Under the pieces are notes generated by a model. The model searched no databases. It had not been told where the DNA came from and saw nothing but the letters and a program-made list of their open reading frames with translations. A stretch of 64,000 nucleotides of DNA, taken from assembly GCA_018292915.2 (NCBI GenBank), contig JACVVK020000142.1, forward strand, positions 1,003,501 through 1,067,500, written 5' to 3'. This document shows, piece by piece, positions 31,301 through 48,830 of this stretch. The position numbers and the translations under genes were made by a program. This DNA comes from Batillaria attramentaria. Taxonomy: Eukaryota > Mollusca > Gastropoda > Batillariidae. Positions within the stretch are counted from its first letter, which is position 1. The number at the start of each line of letters is the position of its first letter.

Positions 31301-33626
31301 TAAGACATGTCATACCAAGGGAAGCACCCCCAAAGTCGCACCCGTGAAGTAGACCTGTGAATCTCGGCTGAGTGGCAACAGCCTCCCCACTGGGCCCATA
31401 GCACACCCGCTCTGGGTAGGAGCCGACCTAGGTAGGAAAAATCCCGTCTCTCAGTCCAGGGTCTGAAGGGTTAACCACTACACTACAGGGGGCCGGTCGT
31501 ACGGTCTACCTTGACTTTCACAGAAAATGAATCGATGGTCATAGTGGACTCCACACAGCTTGCTTCGACTGTGATGTCACCACTATCTAGTCCCAGCCAC
31601 AGTTTGGAAAAATGATGGAAAAACGTCATGTATAGAGATCTCCTGGTGTCCTTTTCCATGGCTTTGGCAATACAGCTAAGCTGTTAAATAGTTTAACAAC
31701 ACACTAAAGACGTACAACTACACCGATGATAATCAAACTAGGTTCGCGTATCCTGGGAACTACTATCAGGCTGGGGAATTGCCGAGGAAAAAAAAGACTG
31801 ATACCTAGGCTGGGGTTCAGAGGCAGCGCCCTGATGGGGGAAAACAGGGGCAATGCCCCAGTGGGGCCCACTTCACAAAAACAAATTTTTAGCATTTTAT
31901 TAAAGGCATTTAGTAGTTTCTCCTGGCACCCGGAAGTAAAATACTGCCTTGGTACTGACATACAAGTCTTTAAAAATAAAGTTGGACTGCTGTTCTGTAT
32001 GGCATTGCATACATCATGATACATTACTGTGTGTGCAACCTTTTCCCCCCCAAGTCTTTTCTATGGCTGAAATGTAGATTTTTTTGCTGAAAGGATAAGA
32101 AATTTGGCTGAAATTAGCCAAATGACTGAAAATTCCCCAGCCTGTACTATGTGGATACGATCAACTGTTGACGTAGTGCTTCGGTTCCGGATTGGTTGAT
32201 TTACATGTTTCGCATGGTGGAGAGACTCTGGCTGCTTACGAGTCACGCTCTCAGTGTACTGATGGGAGACAGATTCACGGGGTCCATACAGGTTCACAGT
32301 CTCAAAATTTCATGACTTTTCCCTGACTTTTCTCGGCCAACTCTCCTATGACAACTTTCTCGCCTTGTTTCACGCTGACAGTGACACATGCAATGGTAGA
32401 AATTCTAAGCGTATTCAAGTTATAACAGTCATCAAGACCAATGCTCAGAGTTAGTCATTAGCCTTATGGGTGGGCTTTGTTTGTTGGTATTTTTGGCAAT
32501 CTGTCCAGTGTGTAATCACCAAGCTGACCATCCCACTGTCTGGTCCAAGATGGTTTCCATAAAATTCAGAAATTCCATGACTTTTCATGACTGTTGAGAC
32601 AATTTCATAACTTTTCCGGGCCTGGAAAAGCCATTTTCAAATTCCATGACTTTTCCTGGATTCCATGGCCTGTACGGACCCTGGATTCACCTACTTGCAT
32701 TTTGTGTTATCACCTGTGGCAGAGCTGAGAGAAGACTAAGAGGCGAAATTGCTGCTTGCAGTTTGAGTGGACTCATTAACATCACAAACACACATGCACA
32801 TGTATACAGACACACAGAGCAACACTCAGTTGGTATAGTTTCCCCTCTTGGCTCAGTTCCCTTGCCCGTCACAGACAACGGTTCGTAAGAGTTCCGAGAA
32901 AACACTTTGCAGCCCATGTGGTCAATGTGCAATGGCATCCCGGTGAGGATGAGCCATATCAGCCCTGTGCACATTCGGATAGGAAGGTTAGTGTATATGT
33001 GCTGTGTGCGTACTGTCAGTCTGTGTCTATGTGCCGCAGGTTTTTTTTTTTTTTTTTTTTTGGGGGGGGGGGGGGGGTGAACGCTGAATACTATACAGAC
33101 CTTGTTGAGTTCCTTTCTTAGGCGTGATATCTCTCGTTGCATGTGGATCTGCTTCATTGACGGCATTTCTGGAATATGTTCATCTGTATCTCCGACAACC
33201 TAAAAAGAAATTATAAACAACGAGTTACTGTTCCTGCACTTGACACAACAGCGCTCAGCTCAGTGAAACCAGCTATGTATACATGTTGCACTCGCAACGG
33301 CAAGAAATTCTACTCCTGTGTTTACGCAGACGAACTATGCATCCACTGATGTATGTATCCATCCTCGTTAAATTATAACACGTTTCTCTAGAGTCAAAAT
33401 CTTTGTTACTCACGAAAACCTGAGGAAGGATTCAAAGGAACTTTCAACACAGACTCTCGACAGAGACAGAGAAGGGCCGAGAGAGACCTATCTCTTGGCA
33501 AGCGTAGGACAAAGAGTGGTAACATACTCGCACGAAATGCCCCGTCCTCTGCGCAAGAAGAACGGCGTTCCTCAAATTTGCTGTACATCTGTCGGTCGAC
33601 CACGGGTTATAGCTTCCTCCATCCAT
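25347..33626 (-). CDS. HAUS2: HAUS augmin-like complex subunit 2 (seven exons)
   Basis: Exons in transcript order: 33528-33626, 33101-33199, 30896-30965, 29885-30017, 28375-28483, 25347-25538, plus an optional cassette (31510-31680, listed separately). Without the cassette all phases join and give 233 residues; vertebrate HAUS2 is about 235. HAUS2 is part of the augmin complex, which recruits gamma-tubulin to spindle microtubules for branching nucleation. Recognisable features are NPW near the N-terminus (residues 7-9), a long coiled-coil helix (about 50-115, with EISRLRKELNK), the SLISRLQRP block (about 112-120) followed by LEAGYQK, and a helical C-terminal half ending in an acidic tail (DPPDDDEGTVED). 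Start choice: the only Met upstream of NPW in the first exon. The gene is divergent from the acyl-CoA synthetase gene. The call rests on remembered family pattern; a profile search would settle it. Confidence 0.78.
26868..27350 (+). mobile_element. MITE, same family, left end lost
   Basis: Shares ACTGAAACCTAGGCTGGGG and the CTCCTGGCACCCAAAAGTA stretch and keeps the right terminus AATTTCCCAGCCTG. About 100 extra bases sit in the right half. Confidence 0.55.
31026..31499 (-). mobile_element. tRNA-derived SINE, family A, inserted at a splice donor
   Basis: Minus-strand copy, same orientation as HAUS2, with a 13-bp duplication TACGGTCTACCTT at 31013-31025 and 31500-31512. The duplicated bases contain the donor AAG|GTAGAC of the candidate cassette exon. 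The tRNA-like head is damaged near the B-box. Confidence 0.88.
31510..31680 (-). CDS. Candidate 171-nt phase 0/0 cassette exon inside HAUS2
   Basis: An open 57-codon segment bounded by an AACAG acceptor and an AAG|GTAGAC donor. It starts and ends in phase 0, like the flanking HAUS2 exons, so it could be included without breaking the frame. Its residues (for example TFFHHFSKLWLGLD) do not look like the coiled coil on either side, and the gene reaches the usual family length without it. An in-frame stop lies just upstream of the acceptor. A SINE has inserted exactly over its donor. It may be an alternative exon or chance. Confidence 0.3.
31767..32144 (+). mobile_element. MITE with TIR CAGGCTGGGGAATT
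   Basis: Perfect 14-bp terminal inverted repeats CAGGCTGGGGAATT / AATTCCCCAGCCTG, 378 bp long, flanked by TACTAT (31761-31766 and 32145-32150). It has no coding frame. It lies in a HAUS2 intron. Confidence 0.75.
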
Positions 33627-34388
33627 CTTATAATTCGTTTACAATCGTAAGCCAGTCAACGGACAACGCATTTTCAGGATTGAAAAAGTTCGCCTTGGTT
33701 GACCGTTCGTGTTTCCGCAGCTGAAGAATGTTTGATAAGAGTTGCTCCCCTTAAAACACTATTCCGCTACAGACATGCATCACCTCTACATTTGCGGCGG
33801 AGATTGATTGAAGACCCTCGCCGGCTTACGGCGATTCGGCGAATGAACTTGACTCGAAAATAATATTGAATCAGTGATTTTCAGTAATACTGACAATGAT
33901 AAAACTGAAGGAATGTCAACTGATCGGCCATGGCGGTGATCATGGTTACCCTGACGATCTGACAGCCGCGGCCGGCTATACTGTGTTTAGAGCCGACGGT
34001 GTAAAAAAGCTGGCAGTTCTAACTGCCCCTGACTCAACCGCCCCCTGTGTGTCAGTACTGACTTGGTGTCGGTGTGTAACTGAAGTGCTTTGACTGTCAA
34101 CTAAGTATTCAGTCAAGCGGACGCTCGACTGACACAGGCTTAGTCGTAACACAATAACCGCAATGACACCGGCTTAGTGAGGACCTTTGTGATGTCCGTG
34201 CCGGCCCTGTCAGTGGCCCCCCGCTGTCGCTAACCGCGGCAGCCGCGGGCGACTGAACTAATATTACCACTGCTGTCTTTTAGGTTTTATCAGTCTGTCT
34301 CATTTTAATCCAGGATGTTCTTTTGTTTTGGGTTTTATCACTGGTACATGTTCTTGGTTTTTAATCTTGGTCTCTGCCTTTTTTTCAG

Positions 34389-34439
<51 letters not shown>

Positions 34440-35661
34440 CTTTTATTTATTTGTTTATTTATTTTTTTAGTTGTTCTTACGTAGTGTACATTGAGTTGAG
34501 TGTTTTAGGCTTTAGATTGTAGGGCGCCTAGAGCTCGTTCCACGGGGATAGGGGCCCTATAATTATTATTATTATTATTCTGCGGCGGAGCAGAGTCGAC
34601 TGTAGTTGCCATGCAGAGATATGATACTTAAGTATACTGATAAAATGCACTGATCCGACTGTCACTGTCAGTGACGGCGTGCACCGTAACCGGTATGCAC
34701 CCGCATGCGCCGCCGCTACCTATGTACACACTGAACCTGACCTGACCTGTAAAAGCGTTATCAGGTTTGTCCTTCAGTACATGTATGCGTTCTGCAGCTT
34801 CGCCTGTCAACAGTTCACTTCAGCTGAACTGTCCACAGCCTGGTCTGTCTGAACCGGGAAGACTGAGAGACACTGACTGAGCAGCCACCCGGCAGTCGCC
34901 GACATAGAACTGACAGCCTGCGGACGCTTTTCACGTCGGTTTGAACAACTGAACTGGAGCGGCTGTCCTCTTCAGCAAGTATACAAGTATGTCACTCTTT
35001 CGGTATGCAGTCACTGTAGATCTACGCCCCTGCTCAAACTCAGTCGAAGCCTCTATACTCGTGACGCCGCTGAGGTGGAAACTGCCGGTTTCAGTCGAAA
35101 CTCTAGGGCTGTTTACCAGATACAGAAGGTTTCATTTGGCCTGTGCGACCGTTTTCGCGACTTTGTGGCTTCTGATAGGCCTATTAGAGAAATGCGACTT
35201 TCTTTCAGCATACGGTCCGGCTATTTTTGAACAGACTGGGATCCGGAAAAGCTGATGAAAATTACAACCATTCAGCGCCTTCTGGCTGGTCCATGGTCCG
35301 CAAACAAATAACGTCAAGTCGTCTGCTCGGTATACTTCTACAACAACTAAGGGGTGAGCGGTGGTCTAATAGGTTTTAGCCGCTGCGTTACTGAACGGCC
35401 GTCACCAATGTCATGGCGATGAAGCGCTGGTTCGATCCGGCCCAGGTCGAGCTTGTGATATGTGATACCGGTTTTTCCTGGCTACCGGCGGGCTGCTCAC
35501 CGGGGGTTTCTCTCCGGGTAATCTCTGGGTAATCCGGCTTTGCTCCCCCAGTAGAATTGTATAAAATATAGGATAGGTATTGGGTGGCGCTGCACCGCGG
35601 CGACGCGCTTCCCTCGGGGGAAGTAGCTCGAATTTCCCGAAAGGGATGATAAAGTAAAAAC

Positions 35662-35734
<73 letters not shown>

Positions 35735-36706
35735 CGCCGACCAGGGTCACCACAATGGTATCAGATGCTTTACTATGACCCAAAATGACTGATTCTTTAT
35801 GTCTGTCGTACGTATGAAGACTTCAAAGGTTTGAGTCATAAGCTGTTTTGATAGTCAGTGTCTAACATCGCCGCATCATCGCGCCACTTGGACACGTGCT
35901 GTCAGACTGGATGCAAAGTAAAGCCTGCTTTTAACTGGGCAGAGCGCGCGAAACACACATGATTGTGCACACCACAGTCGTTGCGCTCGGCGTGTCTCTT
36001 AACTACAAAACTGAACACAGCAGTGCTCGGTGACAAACCGATTGAAGATGCACTGTCCGAGTCCGCCATGAACGGTTTGCACGCCGAGTGACGTAGTACA
36101 GCCAATCACTAGAGAATCTGTTGGGGAAGCCGCAGTCACCGTTGTGTCTATTTGAAATCCAGGCTGCTGTGATGACGCCACAGCGGCGGAAACCCCCAGA
36201 ATCACAACTGTGTCACAACTGTGGACAGCACTGTGGCGCTCCGCAGTGCCCAGTTAAGAGCCGGCTTTACAGATTCTCACAGGCAAAGTTACATATATAG
36301 GTCAAAACAGATGACATGTCGCGTTAGGCTGCAGCCAGTAACCAGTCAGTAATCAGTTCCCTCTTGTAGTACACATACCTTCCGCCTATCAACTGCCACA
36401 GAGCCATATGCGTGAATCCTGTGATGAAAACCATTCAGTAAGTCTTACGTGAAATCTTACTGTTTTCTAAGAGAGCCATGATTTTCATTGACTGATTTGC
36501 CGGCCGGCGTGGGCTTTCGCTGGAAACTTTCAATTGCAGCAAATACAATGTTGCTTACAATCAGTCTCGGTTAACTGGTGAATGCGGATTCGATTGGGTG
36601 AAATGATTGTGCTTTTTGGTATCGTTGAAAGCTCGCCTGTGTTAATTTCTGGTTGACGTGTAAATGTGGTCATTATGTTCCGTCCGGCTGCTGTCAGTGT
36701 GTAGTG
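33627..36706. other. Divergent spacer between HAUS2 and the acyl-CoA synthetase gene
   Basis: Mostly unique, CpG-containing sequence (34100-35350 and 35740-36700), unlike the repeat-rich rest. It should carry the promoters of both genes. It also holds a dispersed repeat (34268-34575, with (GT)n at 34389-34438), SINE E and (CA)n at 35664-35731. No TATA box or start site can be assigned with confidence. Confidence 0.5.
35352..35662 (+). mobile_element. tRNA-derived SINE, family E
   Basis: Head GGTGGTCTAATAGGTTTTAG, B-box-like GGTTCGATCCGG, body with GGGTAATCCGGC, and a 3' end GGGATGATAAAGTA leading into a (CA)n tract. A related 3' end lies at about 5490-5575. It is in the spacer upstream of the acyl-CoA synthetase gene. 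Confidence 0.65.
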
Positions 36707-36823
36707 ATGGATCTCACACTTGGGTCATGCGTTCTTAGGCCAGTTTATGCCAGTACTTGCAGCATGTTGCGTTGTATTCAATCGCGTGTATGGATTGCGG
36801 AAGAAAAACACGATTTATTTCAG
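36707..36823 (+). CDS. Candidate first coding exon of the acyl-CoA synthetase gene
   Basis: An ATG at 36707 opens 39 codons ending at a strong donor (CAG|GTACGT). The acceptor at 37842-37843 (TTTTAACAG) joins this exon in phase 0 to eight further codons and then to the Met at 37868. The joined product would be 608 residues, near the roughly 615 of vertebrate mitochondrial ACSF2. The added segment contains Arg, Ser and hydrophobic residues (RPVYASTCSMLRCIQSRVW) and could be a mitochondrial leader. The alternative is that this is an untranslated first exon and translation starts at 37868. Confidence 0.5.
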
Positions 36824-37867
36824 GTACGTGTCAGCCTGCTTTTCTCGGCTGTGATGTGTGCACGATCACGATCATGCGCAGAGCGTGAACAGACTGAGCT
36901 GTGCGTGTATCGGTTTCGAATTCACCTCGCAAATTTACATTTCCTTGAGTGGGTTACCATGTTTGTTTAAGTTTAGAGTTTGTGTTTTTGTTTGTGTTTG
37001 AGTTTATGAGTGAACCGACATCGTCATGCTAGCATAAAAAGGCGCACTTAATTCTGTCGGCGTCGTGATCTACCGACGTATAAACCTATTCGTCTGCTAC
37101 GTGCACTTTTCAACTTTCAGCTTTTAGTAGGTCACACGTTCAAAATACACCATAAATTGGCCAAATATAAGACGATAAAGCAATTGCACCCCAACAAGCT
37201 GTTGCTTACCGACTGGTATTTTGAGCCAAGACGTAAGGCAACCCTGGGCTTTACTAAGCGTCTTGGATGAAAATACTCGTTGGTAAACAACAGCTTGGGT
37301 GGGGAATAGTAGGTAACTGTTATAAAAGGTTGCTGTTAGCGTTGCTGTTAATATTGTTTCTGTGTTGTGTTATTTTGATTATGGTATTACAGGATGACTT
37401 ATGAACAGTGTTCCAGTGGTTATTTCGCAATGTTCACTTGGGGGGGGGGGGGGGGTGTTACTGTTTTCAGTATGAATATACTTTGTTGTTGTTGTTGTTG
37501 TTTGATGGGTTGTAGTTGTCTTTTGTTTTTGTTTTGTTTTTGTGTGTTTGTTTGGTGATGGTTTTTTTTTGTTTTTTTTTTTGCTGCTGCTGTTGCTGCT
37601 GTTGCGGTTGTTGTTTGCTGCTGCTGCTGTTGTTGTTAATCCGGCCATGTATATTGTCTTGTTTTGTTGTTGTTGTTGTTTGTTTTGTTTTTGGTTTGTT
37701 TTGGGGGGGGGGGTTGTTTTTTATTTTTATTTTTATTTTTTTGCTGCTGCTGCTGCTGTTGCTGATGTTGCGGCTGCTGTTATTGTTATTGTTAATCCCA
37801 TGTATATTATCCCATGTATATTATCATTTATATGTTTTAACAGGTAACAGCGGATCAACTCCTAAAC

Positions 37868-39553
37868 ATGTCGTCACCAGCCACTATCATAGACGCACTG
37901 CAGGAGAGAGCCGAACTGACACCCGATCAGCCAGCCTTCATCTTCCGCGACAAGCACTTCAGGCGTAGCGTGCTCTCATGGCAGCGTCTGTACCACTTGG
38001 CTGGGAACTTCGCTGGGGAGCTGAGGACAAAGTCTCTGGGTCGAGGTGACCTGGTGGTCAACACACTTCCCAACAGTCCGGAGAGGGTCGTCAGCGACAC
38101 GGGGATTTTTCTGTCCGGAGCTGCCTCCGTCAACTGTCAGTGTCTGCTCGCCGACGGCTCGGATCTCATGCACGTCCTGAAGAAGTCACGTGCCTCGGCC
38201 ATCGTCCTTGACCCTGATGTAGTTAACAGCCCGTGGAACACCCTTCAGAAGCACGTCGAGGTGAAAAACGGCGGCAGTGTCGCCTCACAAGAACTGCCCA
38301 GTCTCAAAGACATCTTTTTCGTCCAACGCAACGAGCAGAATGGCGATGTGGACTTTTTGCAAAGGCTTCAGGCCTCCAAGGATTGGTATCGAGTACGTGA
38401 TGTCGTCCCTGATGATGTATGCATCGTCTTCACTACCTCCGGCACTACAGGCTTCTCCAAGCTGGTCGTCTACACGCACGGATGTCTTTCTGTTTTCTTG
38501 AAGTTGCTGCGGCCGAAAGAACCCCAGAAGGAGCTAGTCCTGTCCCCCCTCGGCTGGATAAATGGTTTCGTGGGAACTGTGTTTGTCCTCGGCACCCCTC
38601 GAATCCTGTGTGACGTGAGAGGTGGAGGTGTCCCGGATGACTTGGTGGAGTTTGTGTGGAGGGTTACTCAGGAGGAGAGACCACCGAAAGTGTCTATAGT
38701 CCCCGCTGTACTGATGCCGCTGGCGGAGAGAGTCAAGCGTCAGAGAGACGAACACGACGCGAAGAAAAACGGTGAGAACTCTGGAGACGCTCTTACTTGG
38801 GAATGGGAACCGGATTTGATCGGTCTAGGAGGGCAGCCAATGACACGCAGCATGATCCAGGCGGCCAGATCTCTGGCCAAAGCGGTTGTGCTGGGGTACG
38901 GTGCCACAGACTTTCTTCTCGTGTCCCTCGGCCTTGTCTCTGACGCAAACACTTTCACCGACCACGACTCCGGCCCCGTTCTGCCAGGCGTCCAGGTGAA
39001 GATCGTCACCCAGGAGGACGAAAGCGTCAGTCTACCTGTGGGCAAAGTAGGCAGCATTCTGGTCAAGCACCCCTACATGATGAAAGAGTACCTCAACGAT
39101 CCGGCAGCGACATCGGCAGCCTTCACTGAGGATGGGTATTTCCGGACAGGAGACATAGGCTGTCTGGATGAACGGGGACATCTTCTGGTTGACGGGCGGA
39201 GTGGGGACGCCATCATGCGAGGCGTCTACGTCTTCTACCCGGGGTGGCTGGAGGCGAGGATCAGTGCCTGTCCTGGAGTCTTGGACGTCGTGGTGGTTGG
39301 CGTGCCGGACCCTGTCCTCAACGAGGAGCTGTGCGCGTGCGTAGTGCTGGCTTCCGGCTACGTCACCACGGAGCACGTGCGCGAATTTGTGGAAAAAGAC
39401 GTCGTGGTTTCGGGAGACGACCCGTTGTCCCCGCGTCCCCGCTACTATCTGAGGTTCGAGTCTTTCCCTCTGACCAGCACAGACAAACCGTTACGGAAGG
39501 TTATCAAAGAACAGGCTGCCGCTCGTGTTAGTGCATCTTCTGGCAGCGTTTGA
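37868..39553 (+). CDS. AMP-forming acyl-CoA synthetase, ACSF2-like (ANL superfamily)
   Basis: One uninterrupted exon of 561 codons. Enzymes of this family activate a carboxylic acid with ATP to an acyl-adenylate, then transfer it to CoA. Motifs in order: the ATP-binding P-loop TTSGTTGFSK (189-198, canonical TSGTTGxPK), YGATD (344-348, canonical YGxTE), YFRTGDIG (424-431), the hinge GRSGDAIMRG (443-452, canonical GRxKDxI) and the C-terminal catalytic-lysine region LTSTDKPLRK (535-544, Lys540). The P-loop Pro is Ser, the A5 Glu is Asp and the hinge Lys is Gly, so activity or substrate range may differ; the catalytic Lys is kept. An acceptor just upstream (37842-37843) shows that at least one intron precedes the frame. 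GC-rich codon use contrasts with the AT-rich introns. The substrate (medium-chain fatty acid or other) cannot be read from sequence. Confidence 0.9.
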   Translation: MSSPATIIDALQERAELTPDQPAFIFRDKHFRRSVLSWQRLYHLAGNFAGELRTKSLGRGDLVVNTLPNSPERVVSDTGIFLSGAASVNCQCLLADGSDLMHVLKKSRASAIVLDPDVVNSPWNTLQKHVEVKNGGSVASQELPSLKDIFFVQRNEQNGDVDFLQRLQASKDWYRVRDVVPDDVCIVFTTSGTTGFSKLVVYTHGCLSVFLKLLRPKEPQKELVLSPLGWINGFVGTVFVLGTPRILCDVRGGGVPDDLVEFVWRVTQEERPPKVSIVPAVLMPLAERVKRQRDEHDAKKNGENSGDALTWEWEPDLIGLGGQPMTRSMIQAARSLAKAVVLGYGATDFLLVSLGLVSDANTFTDHDSGPVLPGVQVKIVTQEDESVSLPVGKVGSILVKHPYMMKEYLNDPAATSAAFTEDGYFRTGDIGCLDERGHLLVDGRSGDAIMRGVYVFYPGWLEARISACPGVLDVVVVGVPDPVLNEELCACVVLASGYVTTEHVREFVEKDVVVSGDDPLSPRPRYYLRFESFPLTSTDKPLRKVIKEQAAARVSASSGSV

Positions 39554-39881
39554 CGCGGACCGAGAAAACAGGACACTTTATTTGCTTTTTGGTGTCCATG
39601 ACCTGTGACTTTCATTTTGTGTAATTTGAGGTGCGAACTCCCTGATGATATTTTGTTTGTTTGTTTGTTTGCTTTGCAAAGTTTGGCACACTGACAACTG
39701 CAGTGTCCGGGGAAACACATTGCATTGTGTTCGTTGAAGTTTTATTCTGAATCAGAAGCAGCTGCATAAAATATGTCTGTACCATATTTGACTCCTTTTG
39801 GGCAAGTGGATGCTGTCTTACCTTCTGGTGTATTTGTAACCGAATGGCATCTCTACACGTCTCAATAACAACACCACCACC

Positions 39882-39916
<35 letters not shown>

Positions 39917-39989
39917 TAATAATAATAATTCCTGACACTGCCTAGGTAGATAGACAAGTTGCTACTGTGTGTTTTGTTAGGGTGTACTG

Positions 39990-40158
39990 GGGGTGGGGTG
40001 TTTGGAAGTTTAACGTCCTTTTCCACCACATAAGGGTGATATCAAAGACGGGGCAACGATGAAAAAGCCAGCAAAATATTTGGCCCCAGCCGGGGTTCGA
40101 ACTCACGACCCGAGCATTGGAAGTCCAACGCTCTACCATTCGACCACCGCGGCTCCCC
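39990..40158 (-). mobile_element. tRNA-derived SINE, family B
   Basis: Complete minus-strand copy with a 13-bp target duplication TTAGGGTGTACTG (39977-39989 and 40159-40171), downstream of the acyl-CoA synthetase gene. Confidence 0.88.
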
Positions 40159-40700
40159 TTAGGGTGTACTGCTTGTTAGTATGTGATTGCATTGTTCTGT
40201 TTTTCTTTTCTTGCAAAGCGCTGTGAGCTCTCTGCGAAAAAGAGCGTGATATAAATATCAATTATTATTATTATTATTATTCCTTCTACACAATAACAAC
40301 TATATATAGGCCTACAGTCGTATTTAAGATACACTCTATAGCATTTTAGTCATAAGAAGACACAAAACAACAGTAATATCACCATATTTTATGTACATTA
40401 GGATGAGTTACACTGCTCATGGTTGCATAGTAGAAAAAAAACAAAAACACCAAAACAAAAACACAGAAAATATCGAGGAAAACAAAAAATTTCTTCGATC
40501 GTCGCAAGATGAAATGATCAATGAAATCCCTGTTTACATAATGTTTTGCACTCCTCAAGCCTATGCAAGGTGTGTTGTTTATTTTGTGTAGAATGAGGGT
40601 GGTTTCCGATTGATCTTCAAATTCAGAAATGTTCCCAATTGTTCAAATTAAAAATAGACAGATCCAGGAAGTTTGAAATATTGGTCTGTTACCCTTAAAG

Positions 40701-40756
<56 letters not shown>

Positions 40757-41102
40757 CATTTTAATGTATTGTCATTGTTACCTTCTGGGCAGACATTTAA
40801 TTTCTCCATGACGGATGGCTAAAGTATCCTTCTCTTATCTTTCTTGATTATACTAATATATGCGTAGAGAGAGAGAGAGAGAATAGGAACAAACTCAAAG
40901 GTGTCGCTAAAGCCGAAAACATGCGGTCAGTTTGAAAGTAAGGGAAGTCAGTAAAGCTGAGAGCGCTCCCTAGATCTAGGAGGTGTGTGCTTTGTGTGGC
41001 ATTGGACAAGTCCGCCTTGCCCAACACTGGCCACAGGCCACAGTGGAGGGGAGGGAGGGCGGGGGGGGGGGTCTGCCATCCTACCGCCAAAACGTCTAAC
41101 AG

Positions 41103-41597
41103 ATAATAATAATAATAATAATAATAAATTGCTTTTATAAAGCGCAGTATCCCAGCAGACGCTGGCTCAGAGCGCTGTACAAATACACACATATGGAGAA
41201 AGACACACACACACAAACACACACACACGCACACACACACACAGTGCCATGCCGGATTGCACCCACACTGGCTATGGGCAGCGGGGACACTACAACTCCC
41301 GCTCTGGGATGCAGACAGTTAATCATAGGCTACGTGGAACAGGTGAGTTTTCAACTGAGATTTAAAGGAGAGTAGAGTAGGAGCATTGCGGAGGAAGAGT
41401 GGAAGAGAATTCCAGACGAAAGGGGCTTGATACTGAAATGCCCTCTGGCCGAACGACCTGGTATTAACCCTAGGCACCCGAAGAAATTTTTCATTAGAGG
41501 ATCTCAAAGACCTAGATGGAGTATAGATGTCGAGGACAGCAGCCAGGTAAGGTGGGAGAGAGCCGTCAAAGCCGAAAAGGGTATCTAAGGGTATCTC
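41103..41597 (-). mobile_element. 3' end of a CR1/L2-like LINE
   Basis: Minus-strand frame with PSRSLRSS, SFGQRAFQYQAPFVWNSLP and LLSFKSQLKTHLF, followed by the 3' UTR and an (ATT)n tail. A short (CA)n tract interrupts the UTR. It lies just past the stop codon of cysteine-rich paralogue 1. Confidence 0.82.
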
Positions 41598-41744
41598 ACC
41601 ATACATACGGCCCCCATTCCCCTCCCACCGGGAGGAAATTGGTCGGTACTACTCAGGCCATATGGATCAAATAACATGGGTGTGAAAGATTTGGGACCAA
41701 AAACGAATAACATCGCAGCTTCGTCAGTGCTGGTATCGTCACTG

Positions 41745-48036
<6,292 letters not shown>

Positions 48037-48298
48037 CTGTTGACAGGAAAGTACCCAGTTACTAATCTGACACTACGGCACCAGTCTGCTTGTATAAGTT
48101 AAGTCATTTTGCAGTGGGAGAGACAGAGAAAGGCCGTTCTTGAGACAACAAACTATTTATTCAAATAATAATTAATCTCTACATAACCTTTAACCTTAAT
48201 TGTAGTCGTTGTGAGTGCGTGTTAGGTTCCGGAGTGCATGATGTGCTTTTTGTAACGTACATCACACTACACTTTCTCTAAAGGGGAGGCAGGGCGGG

Positions 48299-48301
48299 AG
48301 T

Positions 48302-48332
<31 letters not shown>

Positions 48333-48407
48333 GGGGGGGGGGGGAGGGGGGTCAAGAGGTGAGAGTAGTGACGTAGTGTAGCACAACCCGAGTTCGTGTG
48401 TGTGTGC

Positions 48408-48474
<67 letters not shown>

Positions 48475-48494
48475 TGGGTGCGTGCGTGTGGTGT

Positions 48495-48552
<58 letters not shown>
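48299..48552. repeat. (GT)n, poly(G), (GCGT)n and (GT)n cluster
   Basis: A G-run of about 30 (48316-48350) followed by GT and GCGT runs; it could form G-quadruplex or Z-DNA. Confidence 0.9.
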
Positions 48553-48554
<2 letters not shown>

Positions 48555-48584
48555 TGTTTCCATTCCAGCGGCCCCTCCCACTGA

Positions 48585-48764
48585 AACGGGATTTTTAACG
48601 TGCGCACGAAATGTTTATGCCTGCATGTGTACAGGAACGAAAGACGAGTCTGTACGTGAATTTGATTCGATTGATCTCCCGCCAAATGTCTGGCCACTCG
48701 AGATTTGAACCCGGAACATTAGGAACCGCAGGCAGACCTCTTCACCAGTAGGCCCAGTCCCCAT
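48585..48764 (-). mobile_element. tRNA-derived SINE, family D
   Basis: Shares GGGATTTTTAACGTGC and GACGAGTCTGTACGTG with the 10773 copy. The tRNA-like head is more decayed. Confidence 0.6.
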
Positions 48765-48830
48765 GCCTATTTCTTCTGGAATGGACGGTGAGCGGAAACC
48801 TTAAAACAACAGGCCCTGGTAAAGAAGTAA

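Larger units (their letters stand above)
39554..41744. other. Repeat-rich spacer downstream of the acyl-CoA synthetase gene
   Basis: Contains (CAC)n, (CAA)n and (AAT)n at 39865-39930, SINE B, a SINE/LINE 3' tail at 40215-40281, (GT)n at 40703-40754 and the LINE fragment. No further gene was seen. A poly(A) signal for the synthetase is not clear. Confidence 0.6.

Noticed and set aside
34989..35255. 88-codon plus-strand frame in the HAUS2/synthetase spacer
   Set aside because: No domain, no supporting splice sites and no repeat copy; it cannot be told from chance.
37516..37847. Leucine-rich frames before the acyl-CoA synthetase exon
   Set aside because: They come from (TTG)n and (TGC)n in the intron just ahead of the acceptor at 37842-37843.
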